Of a DNA stretch of 52,236 bases, positions 40,170 through 48,699 are shown in pieces. The notes beneath the pieces were generated by a model. That model had not been told where the DNA came from. It saw only the letters and a list, made by a program, of their open reading frames with translations, and did not search any database. A program made the position numbers and the translations under genes. Position 1 is the stretch's first letter. The number at the start of each line of letters is the position of its first letter. The stretch spans positions 1-52,236 of the forward strand of contig DATAWG010000006.1 of assembly GCA_036267355.1 (NCBI GenBank), given 5' to 3'. The DNA comes from Pirellulales bacterium. GTDB lineage: Bacteria; Planctomycetota; Planctomycetia; Pirellulales; DATAWG01.

Positions 40170-41192
40170 CTAGTTGCTGAAGATGCCGGTGGCATACCAG
40201 ATGCCGTTGGCCCCTCGCTGGATGTCGTAGCCGTAGCCGACGTGCTGAGCATGCACTTGCGACCAATGGCCCGACGACTGCCGCCAACTGTCTACGCAAT
40301 CGATACACGAATCCATCAGGTTTTCATTCGGCCAACTCTCGGCGACGACTTCGGCGGGCATGCCCGGCGTTCCGCGGCGGAAAAGGCGGCTGATGATGCG
40401 GTGGAATCGACTTTCCCATTGATGGTGCCCCTGCAACTGAATTTGCGCCTGATAACGCGAATGACTTGCGGCCTCGTCGTACAAGACGGGATTTGCCGCT
40501 CCTGCCGTGCTCGCCGGTCGCTCGGGATGGATCCGCACGGCAAAGACCATCGTGCGCTGCGTAAGCGTTCCGACCGGCAAATCGAGCAACGTCGCTACAT
40601 GTTCTGGTTGGAAGTGGTAGTACTTCCCTGGCGTGAATGGGCAAGCACTGACGACGTATGTGTAGTACGGCGCATCGCAGTGCGCCAGATCGATGATCGC
40701 CAAACCGGGCCCACCCCGCAGTTCCGCGAACGCCGCGTGGCTCAACAGGCGGCTTGGCCGGCCATCGACGGGCACCGTCGCATCGAGCGGCAGACGCACC
40801 AACACAAAATTATCGAGCTTCGCCCGCGAAGCCGCCGCCGAAAGCGCCGAATCGACCGGATCAAGCGGAATCGGCTCTCTCGCAACGTTCTCCTTCGCGG
40901 CATTATTACAGAAGTAGATGAATAGCATCTTGTGGCTTTGTTGAGCCGCGCGGTAAGCCTCGAAATAATCACTCTGCCAACGCACCTGATTCGTGAGAAT
41001 GGCTGTTTTCACCTCGACGGCCATCGCTCGGCCGGCAAGAAAAAATCCGCTCAAGCAAATTGCCGCAAAGAAGGCTCCAGCGGCAACTAGATACGCTCGA
41101 AAGCTATACGACTCACGGCGCTCCAAACCATTCCAGTGAGACCCGATCAGGTGTGCCGATTTCGAGCCAATTTCGTTCCATCGCATCTTCAT
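40170..41192 (-). CDS. Secreted protein with thioredoxin-like and CAP/SCP-like regions
   Basis: 340 aa from the ATG at 41192, which has GGAGGAG six bases upstream; in-frame upstream starts lack this. A membrane or signal segment (AYLVAAGAFFAAICLSGFFLAGRAMA, about 35-60) precedes FEAYRAAQQSHKMLFIYFCNNAAKEN, which looks like a thioredoxin-like or DUF255-like fold but without a CxxC pair. The C-terminus (about 265-340) fits a CAP/SCP (PR-1) domain: AESWP, CVDSWRQSSGHWSQVHAQHVGYGYDI and IWYATGIF. Exported protein of unknown role. Between 39957 and 40169 I see no feature. Confidence 0.65.
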   Translation of the reverse strand: MKMRWNEIGSKSAHLIGSHWNGLERRESYSFRAYLVAAGAFFAAICLSGFFLAGRAMAVEVKTAILTNQVRWQSDYFEAYRAAQQSHKMLFIYFCNNAAKENVAREPIPLDPVDSALSAAASRAKLDNFVLVRLPLDATVPVDGRPSRLLSHAAFAELRGGPGLAIIDLAHCDAPYYTYVVSACPFTPGKYYHFQPEHVATLLDLPVGTLTQRTMVFAVRIHPERPASTAGAANPVLYDEAASHSRYQAQIQLQGHHQWESRFHRIISRLFRRGTPGMPAEVVAESWPNENLMDSCIDCVDSWRQSSGHWSQVHAQHVGYGYDIQRGANGIWYATGIFSN

Positions 41193-41872
41193 CGTTGCTC
41201 CTCCTGGTGAAGTTAGACAATCAGCCCAGTCGCAGTTCGTCCAAGGTGAATTGGGCATCCGCGCAAACGATGCGGATGCCGAGCATGGCAGGACGTTTGG
41301 CAAGCGGTGGCTGTTCCGTAGCGCCCCGTAGCCGGTGGGAACCGAGACAAATCCGAAAATGCGACGAGATGCGAATGTCTTGCGATTGGCCTTCAGCAAA
41401 CCGTTCGATCATTTCTCCCCGTCGCTCGGATCCAGTTTCTCGGTTGCGGAACATTAAGGCCCAGGCGATTCGATTTTTCAAGAGGCTAAATAAATAAGCC
41501 GCCAACATGCCGCAGGACGGGCGCAGGAATCGTTTCCGCTCATTGCCGGCGCCTAAGTTCCGGCACGATCAGGGTTTCCTCGACCCTTTGTTGCGGGTTG
41601 CCGCGAGCAATCAGCCCCAAGAAAGCCCATCCAAATTTTTCTTGCGATATCGGCGGCGACTGAGTATTGATAGATAAATTGCGGTATATGCACAATCTGA
41701 ACAAAATGACACGATTTCGCAGAAATTTCCGGTTCCGGAAGGATGGGGAGTAGTGTTCTTGAAACTTTTCGCTATCGTATGGTTGCGTAGGCGGGGCAAA
41801 CCGGCCGATTGCGGGGGCGGGCACAAATCGGGTCGGTCTCATCTCAACGGATTAGCAACGGAGGACTCACGG
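41193..41872. other. 680-base gap between two divergent secreted-protein genes
   Basis: No gene I can support. A 95-aa minus-strand frame (41221-41508) lies 28 bases upstream of the CAP-like gene and ends ADAQFTLDELRLG, which could be a remnant or a short real gene, but there is no ribosome-binding site or family. An AT-richer part at 41630-41720 probably holds the promoter of the gene at 41873. Confidence 0.4.
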
Positions 41873-44137
41873 ATGCGATGCTTCTTCATGGCGGGCGCAG
41901 GATTGGTTTTGTCGCTCTCGCTGGCCCATGTCGGAATCAGCCGAACAACGAACAACGATTCGGAATCGCTGCGGCAAGCCGGCCGGCCGCCTCTGGCACA
42001 CGGCAGCGCGGGCCTCACTCGGCTACTGCCGGCGAAACCCGCACAGTCGGCGCAACTCACGCGACCCGCCGATTCAAATTCCTGGATCGGCGAGCTCGAT
42101 CATCCGGTTCTCAATCGTTCCTGGCAGTTGACATCCGATTGGGATCCTCGCGGTGCGCCGAGCATCGTCTTGGCCGCCGCTCACGCAACGAGCCAGCCTC
42201 ACGACTCCGGTTCGCCGGCCGATCTGGCTGAGCGGGTGCGTGCATACAAGGGAACGTTCCGGCCGATTGCTCCCGCCCAACTCGCCGCCGCGCAAGCCGA
42301 TTTGAAAACCAAGGTCGACCGGCTCGGCTGGCTGCTCTCGGGCTCGGGAGCCGATGTGCAAGCCGCCAACGACGCCTGGAAGAGCGCTCTGCATTGGAAC
42401 GAATTGCAAATGGCCGCCAGCCAAAGCAGCCCCGCGAAGCCCGATGAACTGCGAAACCTGGCCGAAATCATTCGCGATGCCCAGTCGAGCGAAACACTCG
42501 ATCCGCATGGTGACGATAGCGCCGCCGGGCTCGGTTTCCGGACCGCGATCGACGACGTCGGTCGTGCCTTGCATCGGTATCGAGTGTTGCTGAGCGCGTC
42601 CGGACCCGATGGCCAACATCAGTTCGACGAACGGCTTGACGCGCTCGCCAAAGCGCTGGGCAGCAATCCGGCCACTTGGAACTCAACCGAAGCCTTCGAC
42701 GTCGGGCGGTGGCTGGGCGATATGCAAGTCGAGGGACAGGTGCCCGAGTTGGTCGAAGAAATCCACGAGCGATTCAGCCAACCGAACCTCGTGATCCGTG
42801 CTCCTAAGGAATTCATCGCCAAGTTGACGCAGCAAGATCCGGTCGACGAAACGAACAAGGATTTCCGCGACACGATTCTCGGGACAAGCATCGTCGGGAC
42901 CACGCATATCCAGGGGCAAAAGACGGTAGAATTGGTGCCTAACGATCGTCAGGCCGTGATGGCGATCACGTTCACCGGAGCCGTGGCGTCGCAAACCGTC
43001 GGCTATCACCCGCCAGTAACGGTCACGAGCCACAGCACCACCGATCTGCATGGCACGGTCTGGGTGACGATCAACGGCGACGGCTTCACCAGCGGTCGAG
43101 CCTGTAGCCAGGCATGCACGCACACATGCATCGATTGCATCGCCGTTTGCGGCGGCCGACTCGTGCAGCGGATCGCGCCCAAGCGGGTTTACAAGAGCAA
43201 GCCGGAAGCAGAATGCGTGGCCGGCCAGCATGCCGAGCAACGGCTTAATGAACGGATCGAATCGGACGCGGTGGAATCGCTCGGCAAGTCGAACCGCAAC
43301 TACAAGGCAAAACTTCGCGATCCGCTGATGAGCTGGGGCGCTTTCCCGCAGATTCGCTACTCGACGACGGCAAACGAACTGATGGTTCACGCTCTGGAGG
43401 CCAATTCCTTCCAATTGGCGGCGCCGATCACCATTGCATCCCCCGCGTTTGACGGGAATCCGTTCCTGGCGGTGCGCTTGCATCAAACATTCGTGAACAA
43501 CCTGCTCTCGCTTTCGTTGGGCGGGCGCACGGTTTCGCAAGCACAATTCGAAGACAGCGTCGGCAACATGTTGGGGCCCGACGTTGCCGCCAAAACGCGC
43601 AAGAGCGGCGAGTCGTCGAAGGAAATTCGCGAGCGCGAAGCGAAAATGACCGACGCCGAACGCGAGCAATTCGAAAAGGATTTGAAATTCAAGCGAGCGA
43701 ATCGGAAAATCACGTTCGCCGAATCGGACCCCGTGACGATCGATTTCACCGATCGCGCATTCTCGATCACGATTCGCGGCACGCATTTCGAAGGCGAAGA
43801 TCTCGATCGGCCGGCCGGCGCCGAAAACATCACCGCGCGCTACAATATCGTCGCGGGCCCGAATGGCGCCCAACGGGCAGCGCGAGTCGGCGAGCTCGAG
43901 GTCGCCCCGCCCTCGTGGCGCAAGCTCACGCCGCTGCAGCGGACCACCTTGAAGACAGCCGAGGTTGACAAAATCCGCGGCCGATTCAATGATCTTCTTC
44001 CGCCGACGATCGAATTCCAAGGATTGGATTTTTCCAATTCGGCCCCGCCCTGGAACAAGATCGGATCGCTGCAAGCCTACCGAGTCAGCTCCGGCAACGG
44101 CTGGCTGGCGATCGACTGGCGCGAAGCGGCCCAATAA
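41873..44137 (+). CDS. Large secreted hypothetical protein
   Basis: 754 aa. GGAGG eight bases before the ATG at 41873 supports this start over one at 41753. A signal peptide (MAGAGLVLSLSLAHVGIS) is followed by a helical region (about 120-300, with QLAAAQADLKTKVDRLGWLLSG and AFDVGRWLGDMQVEGQVPELVEEIHERF) and then a beta-rich half with SSTTDLHGTVWVTINGDGF. A Cys-rich knot CSQACTHTCIDCIAVCGG sits near residue 415. A charged coiled stretch (EIREREAKMTDAEREQFEKDL) comes later. No catalytic motif recognised; it looks like a planctomycete-type conserved exported protein. Confidence 0.72.
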   Translation: MRCFFMAGAGLVLSLSLAHVGISRTTNNDSESLRQAGRPPLAHGSAGLTRLLPAKPAQSAQLTRPADSNSWIGELDHPVLNRSWQLTSDWDPRGAPSIVLAAAHATSQPHDSGSPADLAERVRAYKGTFRPIAPAQLAAAQADLKTKVDRLGWLLSGSGADVQAANDAWKSALHWNELQMAASQSSPAKPDELRNLAEIIRDAQSSETLDPHGDDSAAGLGFRTAIDDVGRALHRYRVLLSASGPDGQHQFDERLDALAKALGSNPATWNSTEAFDVGRWLGDMQVEGQVPELVEEIHERFSQPNLVIRAPKEFIAKLTQQDPVDETNKDFRDTILGTSIVGTTHIQGQKTVELVPNDRQAVMAITFTGAVASQTVGYHPPVTVTSHSTTDLHGTVWVTINGDGFTSGRACSQACTHTCIDCIAVCGGRLVQRIAPKRVYKSKPEAECVAGQHAEQRLNERIESDAVESLGKSNRNYKAKLRDPLMSWGAFPQIRYSTTANELMVHALEANSFQLAAPITIASPAFDGNPFLAVRLHQTFVNNLLSLSLGGRTVSQAQFEDSVGNMLGPDVAAKTRKSGESSKEIREREAKMTDAEREQFEKDLKFKRANRKITFAESDPVTIDFTDRAFSITIRGTHFEGEDLDRPAGAENITARYNIVAGPNGAQRAARVGELEVAPPSWRKLTPLQRTTLKTAEVDKIRGRFNDLLPPTIEFQGLDFSNSAPPWNKIGSLQAYRVSSGNGWLAIDWREAAQ

Positions 44138-44161
44138 GCCACAAACCCGGCCGGCAAAAAA

Positions 44162-44215
44162 CGCAAGCGAGCATCAATGCCGCGTGAGCTGGCAGTTCGC
44201 TTGCGGTTTCGCGCG
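44162..44215. repeat. REP-like hairpin, family B (short copy)
   Basis: CGCAAGCGAGC (44162-44172) pairs with GTTCGCTTGCG (44195-44205), and the right arm continues GTTTCGCGCGT to 44215, the family B arm. It is followed by a roughly 45-base polypyrimidine tract (44219-44263) that leads into the next start codon. Confidence 0.65.
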
Positions 44216-44261
44216 TTTGCCCCCACTTTCCCCCCTCACCATCCCCCTCACCCTTCCCTCG

Positions 44262-44738
44262 ATGCCCCCCTTCGTCGAAATCTCGTTCGACTGCTTGCCG
44301 CTGCGATCCGTGGGGCGAATGGATATTCCGATCGACGCTTCGCCCCGCTTTCGGGAACTGTGCGAGCGGATCAAGCAGGCGATTGTCCGGCATGGTTCGC
44401 ACAATACCTACTTCCTGCATGATGCCGTGTGTGTGTTCCATCTAACCAATGAGCCGAGCATCGGAACGCTCGAATTCAGCTTCTTGGGCACCGTGATGAC
44501 CGACCCGCAAGATCGTGAGACGATCGCGACCGATTTGGATGTGACGCTGGTGCGTGAAACCTGCGACTGGCTCACGCAACCGGTAGTGGCATGGTTCCAC
44601 GAATCCGTGTCCAAAGCGGTGCAATTGGAGTTCAACCGATACATTGCCGCCGGCGATCTGGAGCAGACAAAGAAGCGCATCGAATCGCTCCAGGCTCGCG
44701 CCGATCAAGAAGGCGGCTTCTTGGGCATGTATCTCTGA
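44262..44738 (+). CDS. Conserved-type hypothetical protein
   Basis: 158 aa from the ATG at 44262; MDIPIDASPRF at 44319 is an alternative but would remove FVEISFDCLPLRSVGR, which looks like protein sequence. Features: an N-terminal strand, a helix with RFRELCERIKQAIVRHG, FHLTNEPSIGTLEFSFLGTVMTDP, and a C-terminal helix with EQTKKRIESLQARADQEGGFLGMYL. No signal peptide or membrane helix, so cytoplasmic. No family recognised. Its upstream region is a C/T-rich tract with no Shine-Dalgarno site. Confidence 0.65.
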   Translation: MPPFVEISFDCLPLRSVGRMDIPIDASPRFRELCERIKQAIVRHGSHNTYFLHDAVCVFHLTNEPSIGTLEFSFLGTVMTDPQDRETIATDLDVTLVRETCDWLTQPVVAWFHESVSKAVQLEFNRYIAAGDLEQTKKRIESLQARADQEGGFLGMYL

Positions 44739-45169
44739 TAGCGTGCAGGGCCGCGGCAAGCGTTTCAAGCCCTGCTAGAATCGATTTTGACCGCCTTTGC
44801 GCCGCGGCCGAGCGTCTCGCTTGCGGTTTCGCGCGTGCGCCGCTATCGCAACGACCGCCATTTGCCCAAATCCAAACGGCTTGGGCTGTTCAAGAAAGAT
44901 GCGCGATCCGCGTCTTTCTTTCCGATTCTCGCGATCGAGCGAATTCTTGAAAGTTTAACGGTCGCCGGGTCGATAACTGCTGTGCTGATTGTTGCGCCGC
45001 TGGCGTTACGTCCGGGGTTTTGGACGAGAGCGTCTCGGCACGCAAGCTTCCCGGGGGGGAAGAACAAGCTCGTTCGCACCGTGCCATCGCGGCCGCGAAC
45101 GGCTTTGGTTTTCGGAGCCGATGATTCGGCTCCGATTCCGGTGACCTCCTGACGAAGGACTGCACAGCA
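44739..45169. other. 431-base gap before the TolC-like gene; family B repeat arm at 44816-44836
   Basis: The only recognisable item is CTCGCTTGCGGTTTCGCGCGT (44816-44836), one arm of the family B REP-like repeat. A 121-aa plus-strand frame here (44787-45152) is low in protein-like sequence and I do not support it. The start of the next gene presumably has its promoter here. Confidence 0.5.
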
Positions 45170-47641
45170 ATGAGCCGGCACTTTTCTCGCATTCGCATCG
45201 TGGTCGGACTAGGCCTCTTGCTAGCCGGTGGCTGTGCGCCAACGCAGCCCTTCTATTTCGGCGAGAAAACCGATCTGTCGCACTATATCGGGATGGCCAC
45301 GAAGATCGAAACGCCCGACGTCAAGCAAGCGAGTCTTGCGGAGACGGCCGATCCGCCCCCGCCACTGTCGCTCTCGAACAGCAAGTTCGTGATCTGGGAT
45401 TTGAGCCTGCAGGATGCAATCCACATTACCTTGCAGAACAGCAAAGTGATGCGGACCCTGGGTGGCCGCTTCTCCACCACTGGCGGCACGCGTCCGCAAG
45501 TCGGCGATCCTTCGACGGTGCTCGAGACCTCGCCTTCCTCGGTCGAAACGGTTTACGAGCCGGCATTGGCCGAATCAAATCCGACTTTAGGCGTGGAAGG
45601 CGCGCTCTCCGCATTTGACGCTCAGCTCGCCAGCAGCTTCACCTGGGCGCACACCGATGTGCCGCAAAACGTCGCGCCGGCCTACGCCGGCATCTTCCCA
45701 CGCGTCGAGATCGAAGATGTCGACACGTTCAATGCCAGCATCACCAAGCGCACGGAGTCGGGCGGTACCGCAAGCGTCACCACGACGGCCATTTACACCG
45801 ACAGCAATAGCCAAAGCCTCGAGCTGGCGCACGACAATTCGCTGGCCGTCAACTTCGGCTTCACGCAACGGTTGTTGCGCGGCGGCGGGTCGCTGTTCAA
45901 CCAAATCCACGGTCCGCTCGATGCGACCACCTCCGGCATCGGCGGCGGCTTCAGCGGCGTCATGATCGCCCGCATCAACGACGATATGGCGTTGAACGAT
46001 TTCGAATCCAACATGACCAATCTGTTGACCGACGTGGAAAATGCCTATTGGGAGCTCTACTATGCCTATCGCGCTCTCGACGCGGGCAAAGTCGGTCGCG
46101 ACAGTGCCCTGGTAACGTGGCGAAAAGTCTACGCCCTGTATGTCGCCAAAGCGAAAGGGGGCGAAGCCGACAAGGAAGCCCAGGCTCGCGATCAATACTA
46201 CCAATTCCGCGGCCAGGTCGAGCAGGCATTGGTGGATCTGTATCGCATGGAAAACCGCTTGCGGTTCTTGATGGGCCTGGCGGCCACCGACGGCCGGCTC
46301 ATTCGCCCGATCAACGAGCCGACCACGGCCAAAGTGCTCTTCGATTGGTGCGACGTGCATAGCGAAGCCCTCGCCCGCAGCGTCTATCTGCGCAAGGAAA
46401 AATGGCACATCAAGCAATTGGAACTCGAATTGATCGCCTCGCGGAATCTGTTGCTGCCGAACTTGGACTTCGTCGGCAACTACGAACTCTACGGCTTAGG
46501 CGACAATCTGCTCAACAGCACCTACGCCCCCTACAACGGATTGCCGACGCAAACCATCATCGGCAGCAACGCCGGCTCGACGCTCGCCGACGGGCAGTTC
46601 GGCAATTGGAACGTCGGGTTGAATTTCAGCGTCCCTATCGGGCTGCGCAAGGAATTGACCACGATCCGCAATCAGCAATTGCAACTCGTCCGCGAGCGAT
46701 GCATGCTCCAGGACCAGGAACTCGAGCTTTCGCACGACATCACCGACGCGGTGCGCAACGTCGATGTGCAGTATCGCTTGATGCAAACCAACTTCAACCG
46801 CCGCCTGGCGAGCGAAGACGAAGTGGCCGCCGATCAGGTGGCCTACGACGCCGGCACCACCACGCTCGATATCCTGTTGCAGGCCGAGCAGGAACGGTCG
46901 GTTGCCGAGGCCGCGTACTACCGCTCGCTGATCGACTACAACCGGGCCATTTCGCAGGTGCACTACGTCAAGGGTTCGTTGCCGGAATACGACAATGTGT
47001 TCATGGCGGAAGGCCCGTGGCCCGGCAAGGCTTATTTCGACGCCCGCCGGCTGGCCCGGTCGCGTGATGCTGGCATCCAGTTGAATTACGGGTATACTCG
47101 ACCGGACGTGTTCAGCCGGGGTGAGTATCCGCAATTCGGACCGACCGCGCAAGCGAATGAAACGCATGGCACTCCGACTCCGGCGGCCGCGGGTGCGAGC
47201 GGGGAGCCGATTGACACTCCGCAACCGGTGCCGAGCGTGTTGCCCGGCCCGAACGGCGCCGGCGGTCCGAACACCGGACGAACCCCGAGCAGCGTCGTCC
47301 CTGGGCGGAGCGCTTCGATCGAGGGCCGCTCGGCGGATGCCGCGGCGGCCGGTTTGCGACCGTTGCCGGCTTCGGCCCGCACGCCGCGCGAGCTACCCGG
47401 CGACGGCCCGCAATTGGGCAACGCAACCGGCAGCTCAAACCGCACGGCCTCGGCGAATGGCGACCTCAACTATCCATCGTCGCGGCGAACTCCGGCGAGC
47501 AGCAATGTTTCGAGCGGTGTAGAGAGCCCCGGCTGGAAATCGAAAACTTCGGATGAATCTGACTCGGATCCAGCGCCTGCTGAAACTAATCGGACTGCTG
47601 CAGGTTGGCAGGGGGCACAACATCCGCTCGCTGGCCAATGA
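45170..47641 (+). CDS. TolC-like outer-membrane efflux lipoprotein
   Basis: 823 aa. The signal peptide ends LLLAGGC at Cys22, a likely lipidated Cys. An OEP (TolC family) domain covers about 75-640: LSLQDAIHITLQNSKVMRTLG is the usual first helix, with FTQRLLRGGG, the long helical stretches around ENAYWELYYAYRALDAGKVGRDSAL, and the repeat half with VGLNFSVPIGLRKELTTIRNQQLQL and YRSLIDYNRAISQVHYVKG. The C-terminal about 170 residues are Pro/Gly/Ser-rich and not part of TolC. It probably forms the outer-membrane channel of a secretion or efflux system, but no inner-membrane partner is adjacent. The 3' end overlaps the WYL gene by 89 bases in another frame. Confidence 0.9.
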   Translation: MSRHFSRIRIVVGLGLLLAGGCAPTQPFYFGEKTDLSHYIGMATKIETPDVKQASLAETADPPPPLSLSNSKFVIWDLSLQDAIHITLQNSKVMRTLGGRFSTTGGTRPQVGDPSTVLETSPSSVETVYEPALAESNPTLGVEGALSAFDAQLASSFTWAHTDVPQNVAPAYAGIFPRVEIEDVDTFNASITKRTESGGTASVTTTAIYTDSNSQSLELAHDNSLAVNFGFTQRLLRGGGSLFNQIHGPLDATTSGIGGGFSGVMIARINDDMALNDFESNMTNLLTDVENAYWELYYAYRALDAGKVGRDSALVTWRKVYALYVAKAKGGEADKEAQARDQYYQFRGQVEQALVDLYRMENRLRFLMGLAATDGRLIRPINEPTTAKVLFDWCDVHSEALARSVYLRKEKWHIKQLELELIASRNLLLPNLDFVGNYELYGLGDNLLNSTYAPYNGLPTQTIIGSNAGSTLADGQFGNWNVGLNFSVPIGLRKELTTIRNQQLQLVRERCMLQDQELELSHDITDAVRNVDVQYRLMQTNFNRRLASEDEVAADQVAYDAGTTTLDILLQAEQERSVAEAAYYRSLIDYNRAISQVHYVKGSLPEYDNVFMAEGPWPGKAYFDARRLARSRDAGIQLNYGYTRPDVFSRGEYPQFGPTAQANETHGTPTPAAAGASGEPIDTPQPVPSVLPGPNGAGGPNTGRTPSSVVPGRSASIEGRSADAAAAGLRPLPASARTPRELPGDGPQLGNATGSSNRTASANGDLNYPSSRRTPASSNVSSGVESPGWKSKTSDESDSDPAPAETNRTAAGWQGAQHPLAGQ

Positions 47642-48524
47642 TTGCGAGGTCAGCCGGCGGACGATTTTCCGCGACCTCGACGTATTGCGGGCCGCGGGAG
47701 TGCCGCTGGAATTCGACGACGAGTTTCAGTCGTATCGCCTTCCGCAAACGTATCTCCTGCCGCCGACCAATTTCTCCGCGGAAGAAGCGTTGGCCGTGTT
47801 GGTGCTCTGCGACGAACTTGGCGCCAACCATCGCCTCCCCTTCTACGCACCTGCCCGCAGCGCGGCGATGAAGCTGCATGCCGCTCTTCCCGCGCGGCTG
47901 CAAAAATATCTGCGCGACATCACCGGCGCGATTCGCATTCAGTTGCCGCCGGGAGCGGCGATCGACGACAAGCAGCCGATTTATCAGCAATTGATCGACG
48001 CGCTCGCCCGCCGGCAATGCGTTCGCATTCGCTACGATAGCTTTTCCGATGGCCAGGTGATCTCCACCCGGCTCAGTCCCTATCGGTTGATGTTTAGCTT
48101 GCGGTCGTGGTATGTGATTGGCCGATCGTCGCTGCACCGCGCGACGCGGACGTTTCACGTCGGCCGGATTTTAAAGCTCGAGCCGACCGGCGATGCTTAC
48201 CGCATCCAGCGCGGCTTTTCGCTCGAACAATATTTGCGCAACGCCTGGCATCTGATTCCCGAGCCCGGACCCGATCGACAGGTGCGCATCCGCTTCGAGA
48301 AGCTCGTGGCCCGCAATGTCGCCGAAGTGCGCTGGCATGCGACGCAGCAGACCGAGTTCCAGCCCGACGGCTCCCTCGACTTCCGAGTCACCGTGTCGGG
48401 CTTGAAGGAGATTTCCTGGTGGGTGCTTGGCTATGGCGACAAAGCGGAAGTTCTCGAGCCCCCCGAGTTGCGTGCAATGGTCGCCGCCCACGCCGGCCGC
48501 ATGGCCGAGCAATACGCGGAATAG
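47553..48524 (+). CDS. WYL-domain transcriptional regulator (HTH_11-WYL)
   Basis: 323 aa. An N-terminal winged HTH of the DeoR/HTH_11 kind (about 5-60, RIQRLLKLIGLLQVG, LANDCEVSRRTIFRDLDVL) is followed by a WYL domain (about 140-225; VRIRYDSFSDG, SPYRLMFSLRSWYVIGRS) and a C-terminal WCX region with FRVTVSGLKEISWWVLGYGDKAEVLEP. WYL regulators bind DNA and often respond to nucleotides, single-stranded DNA or cyclic di-nucleotides. The start overlaps the TolC-like gene by 89 bases, so the two are probably co-transcribed. A shorter start inside is possible but would cut the HTH. Confidence 0.92.
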   Translation: MNLTRIQRLLKLIGLLQVGRGHNIRSLANDCEVSRRTIFRDLDVLRAAGVPLEFDDEFQSYRLPQTYLLPPTNFSAEEALAVLVLCDELGANHRLPFYAPARSAAMKLHAALPARLQKYLRDITGAIRIQLPPGAAIDDKQPIYQQLIDALARRQCVRIRYDSFSDGQVISTRLSPYRLMFSLRSWYVIGRSSLHRATRTFHVGRILKLEPTGDAYRIQRGFSLEQYLRNAWHLIPEPGPDRQVRIRFEKLVARNVAEVRWHATQQTEFQPDGSLDFRVTVSGLKEISWWVLGYGDKAEVLEPPELRAMVAAHAGRMAEQYAE

Positions 48525-48670
48525 GCGTGTCGGGCGGCGGTTCCAGTGCACTGGCAAGCGGACCCCGCCAGTGCGAAGCGGCAATCGGCGCGGCCCAGCA
48601 AACGCGGGCGAGCGGGGTTTCTCTCAAGAACGACGCCGCATTCTCATTTTGCCGTCAAACGGCGGTTCGC

Positions 48671-48694
48671 GGCTCGCTTGCGACTTCGCGCGTC
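48671..48694. repeat. REP-like arm, family B
   Basis: GGCTCGCTTGCGACTTCGCGCGTC matches the family B arm with two changes. It lies between the convergent WYL and HemD-HemE genes, six bases from the hemE stop codon. Confidence 0.6.
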
Positions 48695-48699
48695 GACCG

